From Planctomycetota bacterium (GTDB taxonomy: Bacteria; Planctomycetota; UBA8742; SKZP01; JAIOTL01), in assembly GCA_021106775.1 (NCBI GenBank), contig JAIOTL010000208.1, forward strand, positions 1 through 9,734: a DNA stretch of 9,734 nt, read 5' to 3'. Each line of letters begins with the position of its first letter. The stretch's first letter is position 1. The notes beneath the pieces are model-generated. The model searched no databases, was not told the DNA's origin, and saw only the letters and a list, made by a program, of their open reading frames with translations. Positions 1-6,797 of this stretch are shown piece by piece. A program made the translations under genes and the position numbers.

Positions 1-17
1 AATTATCAGTTGTTGCT

Positions 18-96
18 TGTCATTCCTGCGAAAGCAGGAATCCAGGAAATTTAGAACTTTTTGGCTTCTGGATTCCCAATCAAGTTGGGAATGACA
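18..96. repeat. 79-bp palindromic intergenic element (TGTCATTCC...GGAATGACA)
   Basis: The element begins TGTCATTCC and ends GGAATGACA. Inside, GAATCCAG (39-46) is mirrored by CTGGATTC. Each end also forms its own hairpin: CCTGC-GAAA-GCAGG on the left, and TTCCCA/TGGGAA around a short loop on the right. It shares its terminal TGTCATTC and its internal TCCAGG with the two larger elements at 207-425 and 5301-5510, so it looks like a short member of the same non-coding family. No coding potential is seen. Confidence 0.7.
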
Positions 97-143
97 ACTT
101 CTTAAAAAAAATGTCACAAACCACTAGCTTTAAAGTTAACTTG

Positions 144-175
144 AAAAACCTTGGGAATTTCTCAAGGTTTTTTTT
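144..175 (+). terminator. Intrinsic terminator of a plus-strand gene left of the window
   Basis: AAAAACCTTG (144-153) pairs perfectly with CAAGGTTTTT (163-172). The 9-nt loop can close further through G155-C161 and a G-U pair. The stem runs into eight T residues (168-175). The best direction is plus, implying a gene ending upstream of the window. The A-run on the 5' side would also allow weak termination of minus-strand transcripts. Confidence 0.6.
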
Positions 176-206
176 CATAAACTCATATTTCATAAATTGA
201 TATTTT

Positions 207-425
207 TGTCATTCTGTGCGAAGCGAAGCGGACGAAGTCCTTTAATTATCCAGGCTAGCGCAATGTAAAACGTGGAATACATTAAAATGAATTATGTAAG
301 AATAATTCTGAACCTTATTCAATAATATTTATTGGAAAAGATGAAATACTGTATTCTCTGTCTTGCGATGGACTATCCTGGATTCTTCACTTCATTCGCT
401 ACGCTTCACACCGTTCAGAATGACA
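207..425. repeat. MITE-like element, copy A (219 bp, long imperfect terminal inverted repeats)
   Basis: The element starts TGTCATTCTG and ends CAGAATGACA. Its arms of roughly 50-70 bp are imperfect inverted repeats rich in GAAGCGAAGCG/CGCTTC units, and each arm carries a CCAGG..TAG block facing inward. The AT-rich interior of about 110 bp has no ORF. Copy B at 5301-5510 matches it: the first 52 bases agree at 46 positions. The interior, however, matches in the opposite orientation, with shared blocks TCCATCGCAA, TTTCATC and TTTCCAAT. No target-site duplication is evident. It lies just beyond the 3' end of lpxC and could act as that gene's transcription stop through its hairpin arms (inference). 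Confidence 0.75.
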
Positions 426-478
426 AAAGCATTATCTTTTTTTCAGCAATAGATTGGCATGTAGTATGAACAGTAAAT

Positions 479-1405
479 TTACTTTTTCTGTTCGTTTTCG
501 ATAATTTCGGTGAGTTTTCGAACAAGCGCGATATTAACGTTATGCCCGCTGCGAACCGCGATTAAATGCGCCTTCAAAGTTTTTGGTAAAAGTGATATGT
601 CACCGATTAAATCAAGCACTTTATGCCGTGTAAATTCGTTGGGAAAACGCAAATTATTCTCTATAACGCTGGTTTCGCCTACCACAAGGGTGTTTTTCGT
701 GGTCGCACCCTTGCCGAGACCCGCCAGCTGAAGCATTTGCACTTCGCTCTCAAGAACGAAAGTACGTGCAGGTGAAATATCGTTGATGAACGTTTCCTTT
801 TCGAGTTTATAGCTTAGGAAATCCTGCAAAAGCGGATGCTGATATGCAAGTGTGTAATCTATCTGAAGTTCGAACTTATCCGTTGGCATCGCCACAAGTG
901 TTGCGCCGTTAATTGAAACCCCAACAGGATTAGAAAGCTCATAATACTCTCTAATGGTATCCTGCTCAAGTGTGCCGGCTTTGACGATTATATCAACGTA
1001 TGCTTTTGCCGACCCATCCGAACCGGGAAGCTCAGGACCGTTAATTTCGACAAATACATTGTCAATTTCACAGCCTTTTAACGCAGCAAGCAGGTGCTCA
1101 ATTGTATGAATTTCCACATCACCGACAGTAAGTGCGGTGCGCCGCTGTCTCTCAACAAGATTATGCACTGAAACCAAAAGTCTGGGTTTTTCAGGTAGAT
1201 CGGTTCGAATGAAGACTACTCCCGTATTCTCAGGTGCAGGTTTCAGGGTTACTGTTACTTCACGACCCAAATGCAGCCCAATGCTTGTATGTGATACTTC
1301 ACTATTGATTGTTTGCTGATGTTTTTTTAGAAGTCCATCATCATTAGATTTAATATCTTCAGTTTTTTTCTGATTGTTAACAGCGTCAAAATCATGCTTA
1401 TTCAC
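479..1405 (-). CDS. lpxC: UDP-3-O-acyl-N-acetylglucosamine deacetylase (LpxC)
   Basis: LpxC is the zinc-dependent cytoplasmic deacetylase that commits UDP-3-O-acyl-GlcNAc to lipid A synthesis. The key residues are present. HTIEHLLAA gives the catalytic base E103 and zinc ligand H104. RHKVLDLIGD gives zinc ligands H261 and D265. SGHN gives the general acid/base H288. PELPGSDGSA (about 124-133) is also a family signature. The protein has 308 residues, close to the usual length, and is not fused to FabZ. The start codon is GTG at 1405: an in-frame stop lies four codons upstream, no in-frame ATG lies before the conserved core, and the Shine-Dalgarno is weak. The first ~27 residues are a polar, lysine/aspartate-rich extension ahead of the usual start of the fold (KKHQQTI). 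It ends in TAA. The 163-bp gap upstream suggests its own promoter. Confidence 0.96.
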   Translation of the reverse strand: MNKHDFDAVNNQKKTEDIKSNDDGLLKKHQQTINSEVSHTSIGLHLGREVTVTLKPAPENTGVVFIRTDLPEKPRLLVSVHNLVERQRRTALTVGDVEIHTIEHLLAALKGCEIDNVFVEINGPELPGSDGSAKAYVDIIVKAGTLEQDTIREYYELSNPVGVSINGATLVAMPTDKFELQIDYTLAYQHPLLQDFLSYKLEKETFINDISPARTFVLESEVQMLQLAGLGKGATTKNTLVVGETSVIENNLRFPNEFTRHKVLDLIGDISLLPKTLKAHLIAVRSGHNVNIALVRKLTEIIENEQKK

Positions 1406-1447
1406 TATGAATTCTCACTCGGTGTTTAACTGAATCTGAATTTTTCT

Positions 1448-1476
1448 AATCTATAAAATTAGCATAGATAAAACAA
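1448..1476 (-). promoter_or_regulatory. Possible sigma-70-type promoter of lpxC
   Basis: Reading the minus strand, TTGTTT (1471-1476) is followed after 17 nt by TAGATT (1448-1453), in an AT-rich stretch about 45-70 bp upstream of the lpxC GTG. Each box matches consensus at only about four of six positions, and AT-rich DNA offers several alternatives, so this is a weak call. Confidence 0.22.
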
Positions 1477-1568
1477 ATGTTTAACAAAATTTATAGTTTT
1501 TAGGAATTTACTTCAAAACACTCAAAAACACACAAAATTTGCAGTTGCATAAGTTGGTTAAGGTCGAA

Positions 1569-2411
1569 TTAAAATGTCACCACCAGACTGATTTCAGGAT
1601 GTTTTTTACCCCATTTTACATACCCTCCAAGCAGATTCGGATCATGTTCGAATGCTGCAATGAATTTATTGTCAATTATCTCGGTGAGAATTTCTTCACG
1701 CTCTTGCATGAGTTTATCGACGTTGAGGTCAAACGCCATGTTGTATGCAATGGGAAGATGTGCAGAAGTCGGAATCAAATCAGATAGGTAAACTACAGAT
1801 TCGTTTTCACCGCGAATCCAGACTGTCTGCATCCCAAGAGTATGCCCGTCGCTGCGCCTGACCGAAACTCTTTCGGACAATTGTGCGTTTCCGTTGACGA
1901 TATTGAGCTGTGGTACAAGCGGCATCCAATTCTCTTCGAAAATCGACGCTTTTTCATGCAGGTTCGGATTTTTCGATGTTTCAAGATGTGCCTGTTGAAT
2001 ATGATATTTAGCGTTGGGGAATCTCGGTACAACTTCATTTTGCTCGTTATAAACCGTCAAACCACCACCATGGTCGAAGTGCAGATGGGTAATAATCACA
2101 TCGGTAATGTCTTTTGCTGATAGATTTAAATCCTGCAGTTGCTCTTCAATATCTTTGTCAGGATACGTCAAACCAAAGATTTTTTTCATTTTTTCCGAAT
2201 ATTTTCTTCCAGCACCGGAATCGATGAGCATTATTCTGTCATTATCGAATATCAGCAAACCCTGCATCGAGAATCGCAGGCGATTGTTTTCATCAGCTTT
2301 CTGCCATTTTTCCCATATGACTTTAGGCAAAATTCCGAACATACTTCCGCCGTCTAATAGCAAATCACCGAAATATATCGACTGAACCTTAGTTCCGCCT
2401 AAATCAAGCAT
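1569..2411 (-). CDS. Metallo-beta-lactamase-fold hydrolase (quorum-quenching-lactonase-like)
   Basis: This is a 280-residue MBL-fold enzyme with a complete dinuclear metal site: THLHFDHGGG (H109, H111, D113, H114), H190 in SDGHTLG, bridging D211 in YLSDLIP, and H256 in FEHDP. The opening DGGSMFGILPKVIWEKW and the FEHDP ending are typical of a large MBL subfamily that includes lactonase-like enzymes. The real substrate cannot be read from sequence and may be any lactone, ester or other hydrolysable compound. There is no signal peptide, so the protein is probably cytoplasmic. The start is supported by GGAG (2417-2420) five bases before ATG. It ends in TAA. It lies 93 bp downstream of pilB and 163 bp upstream of lpxC on the same strand, a loose arrangement that does not establish a functional link. 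Confidence 0.88.
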   Translation of the reverse strand: MLDLGGTKVQSIYFGDLLLDGGSMFGILPKVIWEKWQKADENNRLRFSMQGLLIFDNDRIMLIDSGAGRKYSEKMKKIFGLTYPDKDIEEQLQDLNLSAKDITDVIITHLHFDHGGGLTVYNEQNEVVPRFPNAKYHIQQAHLETSKNPNLHEKASIFEENWMPLVPQLNIVNGNAQLSERVSVRRSDGHTLGMQTVWIRGENESVVYLSDLIPTSAHLPIAYNMAFDLNVDKLMQEREEILTEIIDNKFIAAFEHDPNLLGGYVKWGKKHPEISLVVTF

Positions 2412-2504
2412 TGTTTCTCCGTATTAAAATTTATTAATGCAAACAGAAGTTAAGCGATATTATGAAGTTTTTGGATGGATGAAAAAGTCTTCATCTTAAA
2501 TCTG

Positions 2505-4253
2505 TTAGATTTCATCGACATCGTAAATCAGAGATAAACATTCCTCGATTGTAATTGAGCCTGATTTTACCTTCTTAAATGCGTTACCAACAATCGTTTC
2601 CATTCCTTCCTTGTGTGCCTGTGTTGTTAGTTCCTGCTCGCTGTTACCCTTGACAATCATTTCGCGAATTTCAGATGAAATGAATAAAAGCTCGTGGACA
2701 GCGGTACGTCCTTTCTTTCCAGTGCCTTTGCAATTTGGACAGCCTCGTCCAGCCATGAATTTAAATCCAAAATCTTCTTCATCGAAATGTTTTACCAGCG
2801 CAGTAACAAGCTCCTGCTCAGGCTTGATAATTGTTTTACATGATGTGCAGATTCTACGAACGAGACGTTGGGAAACCGCAGCAGTAAGAGTTGAGGCAAT
2901 TAGAAACGGCTCAGTGCCCATATTTATCATACGTTGAACAGATGCAACTGCATTATTTGTATGCAAAGTCGAAAAAACAAGGTGTCCCGTTAACGATGCT
3001 TTGATTGCCATCTCAAGCGTTTCCTTGTCTCGAATCTCTCCAACCATGATAATATCAGGGTCCTGTCGCAAAATTGAACGCAAACCCATTGCAAACGTCA
3101 AGCCAACCTGTGTCCTGACCGCGACCTGATTGATACCCTTAAGCTGATACTCAACAGGGTCTTCAACTGTAACGATATTAACATCAGGATTGTTGACATA
3201 GTTCAGGAAAGAATACAATGTTGTTGTCTTTCCCGAACCAGTCGGACCGCATAGCAGAATAATTCCATACGGGCGTGCAATGAGCTTTTTCGCAAGTTCA
3301 AGGGTGTCAGATTCCATCCCGATTTCATTAATATCAAGCGAAGTTGCTGTTTTATCGAGAAGACGCATAACAACTTTCTCTCCATGTACAAGCGGAAGTG
3401 TTGATACACGAATGTCAATATCGCGATTCATCATGCGAATTTTACATCGTCCATCCTGCGGTACGCGTCTTTCCGCAATGTCAAGTCCGGAAATAACCTT
3501 GATACGTGAAATAATCGGAGATTGAAGCTTTTTTGGTGGTGAAGACATTGAGTGAAGCTTGCCGTCAACTCTGAATCGCACTGAAACTGATTTCTCTTGT
3601 GGCTCGATGTGCATATCTGACGCACCTTCTTTCACTGCCTGTGCAAAAAGCGAATTCACGTATTTTACAACTGGTGCAGCCTCGTGGTCCATGGAAACAT
3701 CCATGCTGTCACCGTCAACATCATCGATGAGGGAGACATCGTCGCCGCCTTCAAGCTCATCGAATGCATGTGAAAGATCAGCACCTTCGGTATAAAAATT
3801 CTCAATCGCTTTTTCAATTTGATGTGGTAATGAAATCACAGGTTGAACTTCTTGAACTTTTGTAATTTGCTTGATTGTGTCAATTGCGTTAATATTTTTC
3901 GGGTCTGCCATTGCAACAAAAAGTGTGGCTTTGTCACCAACCTTGCGAATCTGCACAACTAAAAATTTAAATTTGCGTGCAAGAATCTCAGGCACAAGTT
4001 TGACAACGTCGGTATTCACGACACCAGCTTCGTTAGGGTCAACCGAAGGTATGCCAAACGCTTCCGACAAAGCTTCGAGAAGTTCAGTTTCCTTCACGTA
4101 CTTGAGTTCAAGAAGCTGTTCCCCGATAAGCTTTCCTGTTTCCTTTTGCTTCTCAAGCCCTTCGTCAAGCTGTTCCATCGTGAGTGTCGGCACTTTCTCA
4201 AGAAGAATCTGTCCGAAAAGTTTTCCCCAAATCGCCCCTTTTTCGATTGCCAT
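2505..4253 (-). CDS. pilB: Type IV pilus assembly ATPase PilB (GspE/PilB family)
   Basis: This hexameric cytoplasmic ATPase drives pilin polymerisation at the inner membrane. The N-terminal ~160 residues form a MshEN/GspE N-domain (LLEKVPTLTMEQLDEGL..., AFGIPSVD). An acidic linker follows (about 175-200), then the catalytic core. Visible motifs are Walker A GPTGSGKTT (G336-T344), the Asp box VEDPVEY, the Walker B region DPDIIMVGEIRD, and the His box TGHLVFSTLHTNN. The tetracysteine zinc site of PilB/GspE is intact (C469, C472, C505, C508). The 582-residue length is normal. A longer in-frame start at 4352 exists, but ATG at 4253 has GAGGG just upstream and begins at the conserved N-domain, and the longer form would overlap the divergent gene. 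No PilC or PilT gene lies nearby, but two pilins are encoded 4 kb away. GspE of a type II system is the alternative reading. Confidence 0.93.
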   Translation of the reverse strand: MAIEKGAIWGKLFGQILLEKVPTLTMEQLDEGLEKQKETGKLIGEQLLELKYVKETELLEALSEAFGIPSVDPNEAGVVNTDVVKLVPEILARKFKFLVVQIRKVGDKATLFVAMADPKNINAIDTIKQITKVQEVQPVISLPHQIEKAIENFYTEGADLSHAFDELEGGDDVSLIDDVDGDSMDVSMDHEAAPVVKYVNSLFAQAVKEGASDMHIEPQEKSVSVRFRVDGKLHSMSSPPKKLQSPIISRIKVISGLDIAERRVPQDGRCKIRMMNRDIDIRVSTLPLVHGEKVVMRLLDKTATSLDINEIGMESDTLELAKKLIARPYGIILLCGPTGSGKTTTLYSFLNYVNNPDVNIVTVEDPVEYQLKGINQVAVRTQVGLTFAMGLRSILRQDPDIIMVGEIRDKETLEMAIKASLTGHLVFSTLHTNNAVASVQRMINMGTEPFLIASTLTAAVSQRLVRRICTSCKTIIKPEQELVTALVKHFDEEDFGFKFMAGRGCPNCKGTGKKGRTAVHELLFISSEIREMIVKGNSEQELTTQAHKEGMETIVGNAFKKVKSGSITIEECLSLIYDVDEI

Positions 4254-4257
4254 CTTA

Positions 4258-4262
4258 CCCTC
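4258..4262 (-). promoter_or_regulatory. Ribosome binding site deciding the pilB start
   Basis: GAGGG on the minus strand stands 4 nt before the ATG at 4253. No comparable site precedes the in-frame candidate start at 4352. Confidence 0.65.
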
Positions 4263-4336
4263 GTTTGTTTTACTTCTAATTATGTTATCATTTTTCAAAT
4301 TATTCTTAATTAATTTTAAACAATTGAATACAAAAC

Positions 4337-5251
4337 ATGAAATTATTAACAATAAAAGGAAGTAATATTCCTGAAAACCTTAGAACCTTGCCTGTGGTTG
4401 ATGAGCTGAAAAGTCTGATTCAACGCGGATTCATCGTTATAGACAAACCCGCTGGGATGACCTCGCACGACGTCGTTGATAGAATTCGAAAGATTTACGG
4501 TATTCGCAAGGTCGGTCATGCTGGTACGCTTGACCCGATGGTAACCGGAGTTTTGCCAATCGGAATCGGTGAAGGAACAAAGCTTTTGCGTTTCCTGCTT
4601 GAATCTGGCAAGGTTTATCTCTGTGAAATGCTTGTTCATAAGGATATCGAAGCGGAGTTGATTGAAAAATCCCTTCATGAGCAGATTGGTGTAATTACTC
4701 AGCTTCCGCCTGTAAAATCACGGGTTAAACGAGTTGAACGCGACCGAGAGATTTATTCGCTTGATATTAAATCAATCACGAAACGCAAAGCGATTTTCGA
4801 GGTTTATTGCGAAGCGGGAACGTATATCCGCAAGCTTTGCCATGATGTCGGCGAGCAATTGGGTATAGGTGCAAACATGCATAAATTGCAGCGTTTAAGT
4901 GCCGGCGGTTTCAAGATTGACGAAGCGATCACGCTTGATGAACTTGAGAAAGCAAAAGCTACGGATGCAAAATCTGTCTTGAAATATCTGCGACCGCTTG
5001 AAGTCATGGTCGCGCACAAGCCGAAAATCTGGATTACAGACGGTGCTTCTCGGACTGTTTCCCAAGGTGCCAAGCTTGCTGCCCCCGGAATAATCGCTTT
5101 CGAGAAGTTTTCTGAAAATGATTTTGTTTTTCTTTACCGTGCAGATGGGAGCCTTGTTGCTGTTGCACTAGCGGAGATTTCTTCTGATGAAGCACAGGAA
5201 ATTAATCGGGGAATTGTCGCAGTTCCGCATAAAATTATCAAAAACCCATGA
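4337..5251 (+). CDS. cbf5: Cbf5/dyskerin-type (archaeal-like) tRNA pseudouridine synthase, TruB family
   Basis: This TruB-family enzyme converts uridine to pseudouridine, most likely U55 of tRNA. The catalytic Asp is D66 in GHAGTLDP. The GFIVIDKPAGMTSHDVV motif (31-47) and EAGTYIRKL (159-167) are intact. The details match archaeal Cbf5, not bacterial TruB. PPVKSRVKR (124-132) corresponds to the archaeal PPLRSAVKR. The bacterial G.RTDT.D..G loop is missing. A complete C-terminal PUA domain (about 230-304: KIWITD, GAKLAAPGI, NRGIVA) follows LRPLE. The N-terminus is shorter than the archaeal DKCLD region. At 304 residues it is slightly shorter than archaeal Cbf5 (about 330-340). The ATG at 4337 lacks a Shine-Dalgarno; TTG or GTG codons at residues 18 and 20 are conceivable alternatives. 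It is divergent from pilB across 83 AT-rich bases and ends in TGA. No partner genes (Nop10, Gar1, L7Ae) are in the window. Confidence 0.9.
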   Translation: MKLLTIKGSNIPENLRTLPVVDELKSLIQRGFIVIDKPAGMTSHDVVDRIRKIYGIRKVGHAGTLDPMVTGVLPIGIGEGTKLLRFLLESGKVYLCEMLVHKDIEAELIEKSLHEQIGVITQLPPVKSRVKRVERDREIYSLDIKSITKRKAIFEVYCEAGTYIRKLCHDVGEQLGIGANMHKLQRLSAGGFKIDEAITLDELEKAKATDAKSVLKYLRPLEVMVAHKPKIWITDGASRTVSQGAKLAAPGIIAFEKFSENDFVFLYRADGSLVAVALAEISSDEAQEINRGIVAVPHKIIKNP

Positions 5252-5300
5252 TGCAAACCTCTCAAAACACTCTTCAATAATCAGATTAAACATTCTCTCC

Positions 5301-5510
5301 TGTCATTCAGAACGAAGTGAAGCGGATGAAGTCCTTTAATTATCCAGGTTAGTCCATCGCAAAACAGGGATTTACTGCATTTCATCGTTTCCAATGAAAA
5401 TAAAGATTCACGTTCAAAACATTTCATTCATAATATTTTTGGATTTAATCACCATTTTTTGTTTCGCTAGCCTGGATTCCTCGCTTCATTTCATTTCACT
5501 CGGAATGACA
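5301..5510. repeat. MITE-like element, copy B (210 bp)
   Basis: It starts TGTCATTCAG and ends CGGAATGACA, with long imperfect inverted arms. The left end shares GAAGTCCTTTAATTATCCAG with copy A at 207-425, in the same orientation. The interior (TCCATCGCAA...TTTCATC...TTTCCAAT) matches copy A only as its reverse complement. It fills most of the 5252-5577 gap between two convergent genes, where no other terminator is obvious, so its hairpin arms may end both transcripts (inference). No ORF and no clear target-site duplication are seen. Confidence 0.75.
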
Positions 5511-5577
5511 ATGGGGAAGCACACTATGCAAAATTTTTAAATTCAGTGAACAGAGCAACAGGGACACAAAGTAAAAA

Positions 5578-6726
5578 TTATTTTTGGAAAAGTGGCAGGA
5601 ATCTGTCCGGGATTGCGAGAATCATGGATGCAATTGCCGTGCCGTAAGCGTTGCCATATGATGAATTCCACGAGCCGTTAGCATTCTGCTTGGAAACAAG
5701 TTCATCGGAAATCTTCTTATAATACAATTTCCAGTCGGTACTTTTACTAGAGTGCCAAAATGCCTGTGATGCATAAAATTGTGCATAATAAAACCATGTT
5801 GTGTATGTTGAACGATCGCTTCCAGCACCGAAATTGTAGAAATAATTTCGCATCCACGACAGCGCACCTTCGAGGATTTCACCTTCGTAAATACCTGTAC
5901 CTTGTAGAACTGATGCGGCAGCAGCAGTTAATGGATATGATGATCTGTTTATACTCATCGATAATGAGTACTTAAACGTGTAACCGAGATGGTCTTTGCC
6001 GTCTGAACCCTTGAAATCAGTCGGCATCGCACATTTGTAAACATAGCGGATGGCGTTGTTAATCTTGCGTCTGGAAATGCTAATGCCTGCATCTCTTGCA
6101 GCACGCAGAAACTGAATCTGCGTGATTGTCGTTGAACCTTCATCAAATTGCTCATCATCAGGAACATATCCCCAACCACCGTCGCGAGTCTGACAATCCA
6201 GGGTCAATTTTTTTGCAGCTTTGACAATTGCGCTTTTTACTGAATCCTGAAGGTCTTTGTCGGTTAGCATTCCAAGAATCTGCGCCATGAACAAGCCAGC
6301 ATAGCCGTGTCCATGAATTCTTGAGTTGTCAGTGCGATAATGGAAATATCCTGTGTCTTTTCTCTGGATTTTCAATAGATGCTTGACGATTTTCTCGACG
6401 TTCTCAGCATATTCACCTCGATTGGGTAAATGTCCACCAGCAATAAAGGCAAGACCAGCAAGCGATGAGCAGGCGATGTCGTACGAACCGCCGTATGAGC
6501 CGTCACTGTTTTGCTCGCTCGATAAATATGCAAGACCGTTGTTTATTGCTCTGCGAATCCTCGATGTTATCTCAGATTCTTCCTCATCAGGTTCTTCGGT
6601 TGTTTCTCCATCTGAATCATCATCTCCATTATCAACAAGAGCAATTTTGCCGGGTTCATTGCCGAATGCCAGCACAAAAGTTAGGAGCAGCATGAATAAA
6701 AAGAGAAATCTATATTTCCGTATCAT
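5578..6726 (-). CDS. Secreted prenyltransferase/squalene-oxidase-repeat protein
   Basis: The 382-residue protein has a clear Sec signal: a charged start (MIRKYR), then hydrophobic residues 7-21, with cleavage likely near residue 22. No lipobox Cys is present. An acidic, disordered linker (32-52, mostly D and E) follows. The rest is a set of alpha-alpha repeats of the squalene cyclase/prenyltransferase beta-subunit type, with QW-like motifs NSDGSYGGSY (73-82), TRDGGWGY (about 180-187) and NANGSWNSSYGNAYGTA near the C-terminus. It ends IPDRFLPLFQK, an ending I associate with exported bacterial members of this repeat family. The cyclase DXDD acid motif is absent, so terpene cyclisation is unlikely. 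A binding or scaffold role in the periplasm or at the cell surface is an inference. GGAAG lies 9 nt before ATG. It is 71 bp downstream of the MATE gene and may be co-transcribed with it. Confidence 0.82.
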   Translation of the reverse strand: MIRKYRFLFLFMLLLTFVLAFGNEPGKIALVDNGDDDSDGETTEEPDEEESEITSRIRRAINNGLAYLSSEQNSDGSYGGSYDIACSSLAGLAFIAGGHLPNRGEYAENVEKIVKHLLKIQRKDTGYFHYRTDNSRIHGHGYAGLFMAQILGMLTDKDLQDSVKSAIVKAAKKLTLDCQTRDGGWGYVPDDEQFDEGSTTITQIQFLRAARDAGISISRRKINNAIRYVYKCAMPTDFKGSDGKDHLGYTFKYSLSMSINRSSYPLTAAAASVLQGTGIYEGEILEGALSWMRNYFYNFGAGSDRSTYTTWFYYAQFYASQAFWHSSKSTDWKLYYKKISDELVSKQNANGSWNSSYGNAYGTAIASMILAIPDRFLPLFQK

Positions 6727-6797
6727 GGATTTTTACTTCCAGAATTGATTCCGTACGTAAATACTTTATCACAATTCGCTTTAAATTCTCAAATATA

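Noticed and set aside
2460..2485. Terminator after pilB (GATGAA/TTCATC hairpin)
   Set aside because: The stem is only about 6 bp and no T-run follows on the minus strand, so read-through into the MBL gene is more likely.
4254..4352. Longer N-terminus for PilB (start at 4352)
   Set aside because: The extra 33 residues have no ribosome site and no match to the family, and they overlap the divergent gene. ATG 4253 has GAGGG and begins the conserved domain.
5252..5577. H/ACA-like guide RNA next to the Cbf5-type gene
   Set aside because: The space is taken up by the 5301-5510 repeat element, and I see no clear hairpin-hinge-hairpin-ACA layout. A genome-wide search would be needed.
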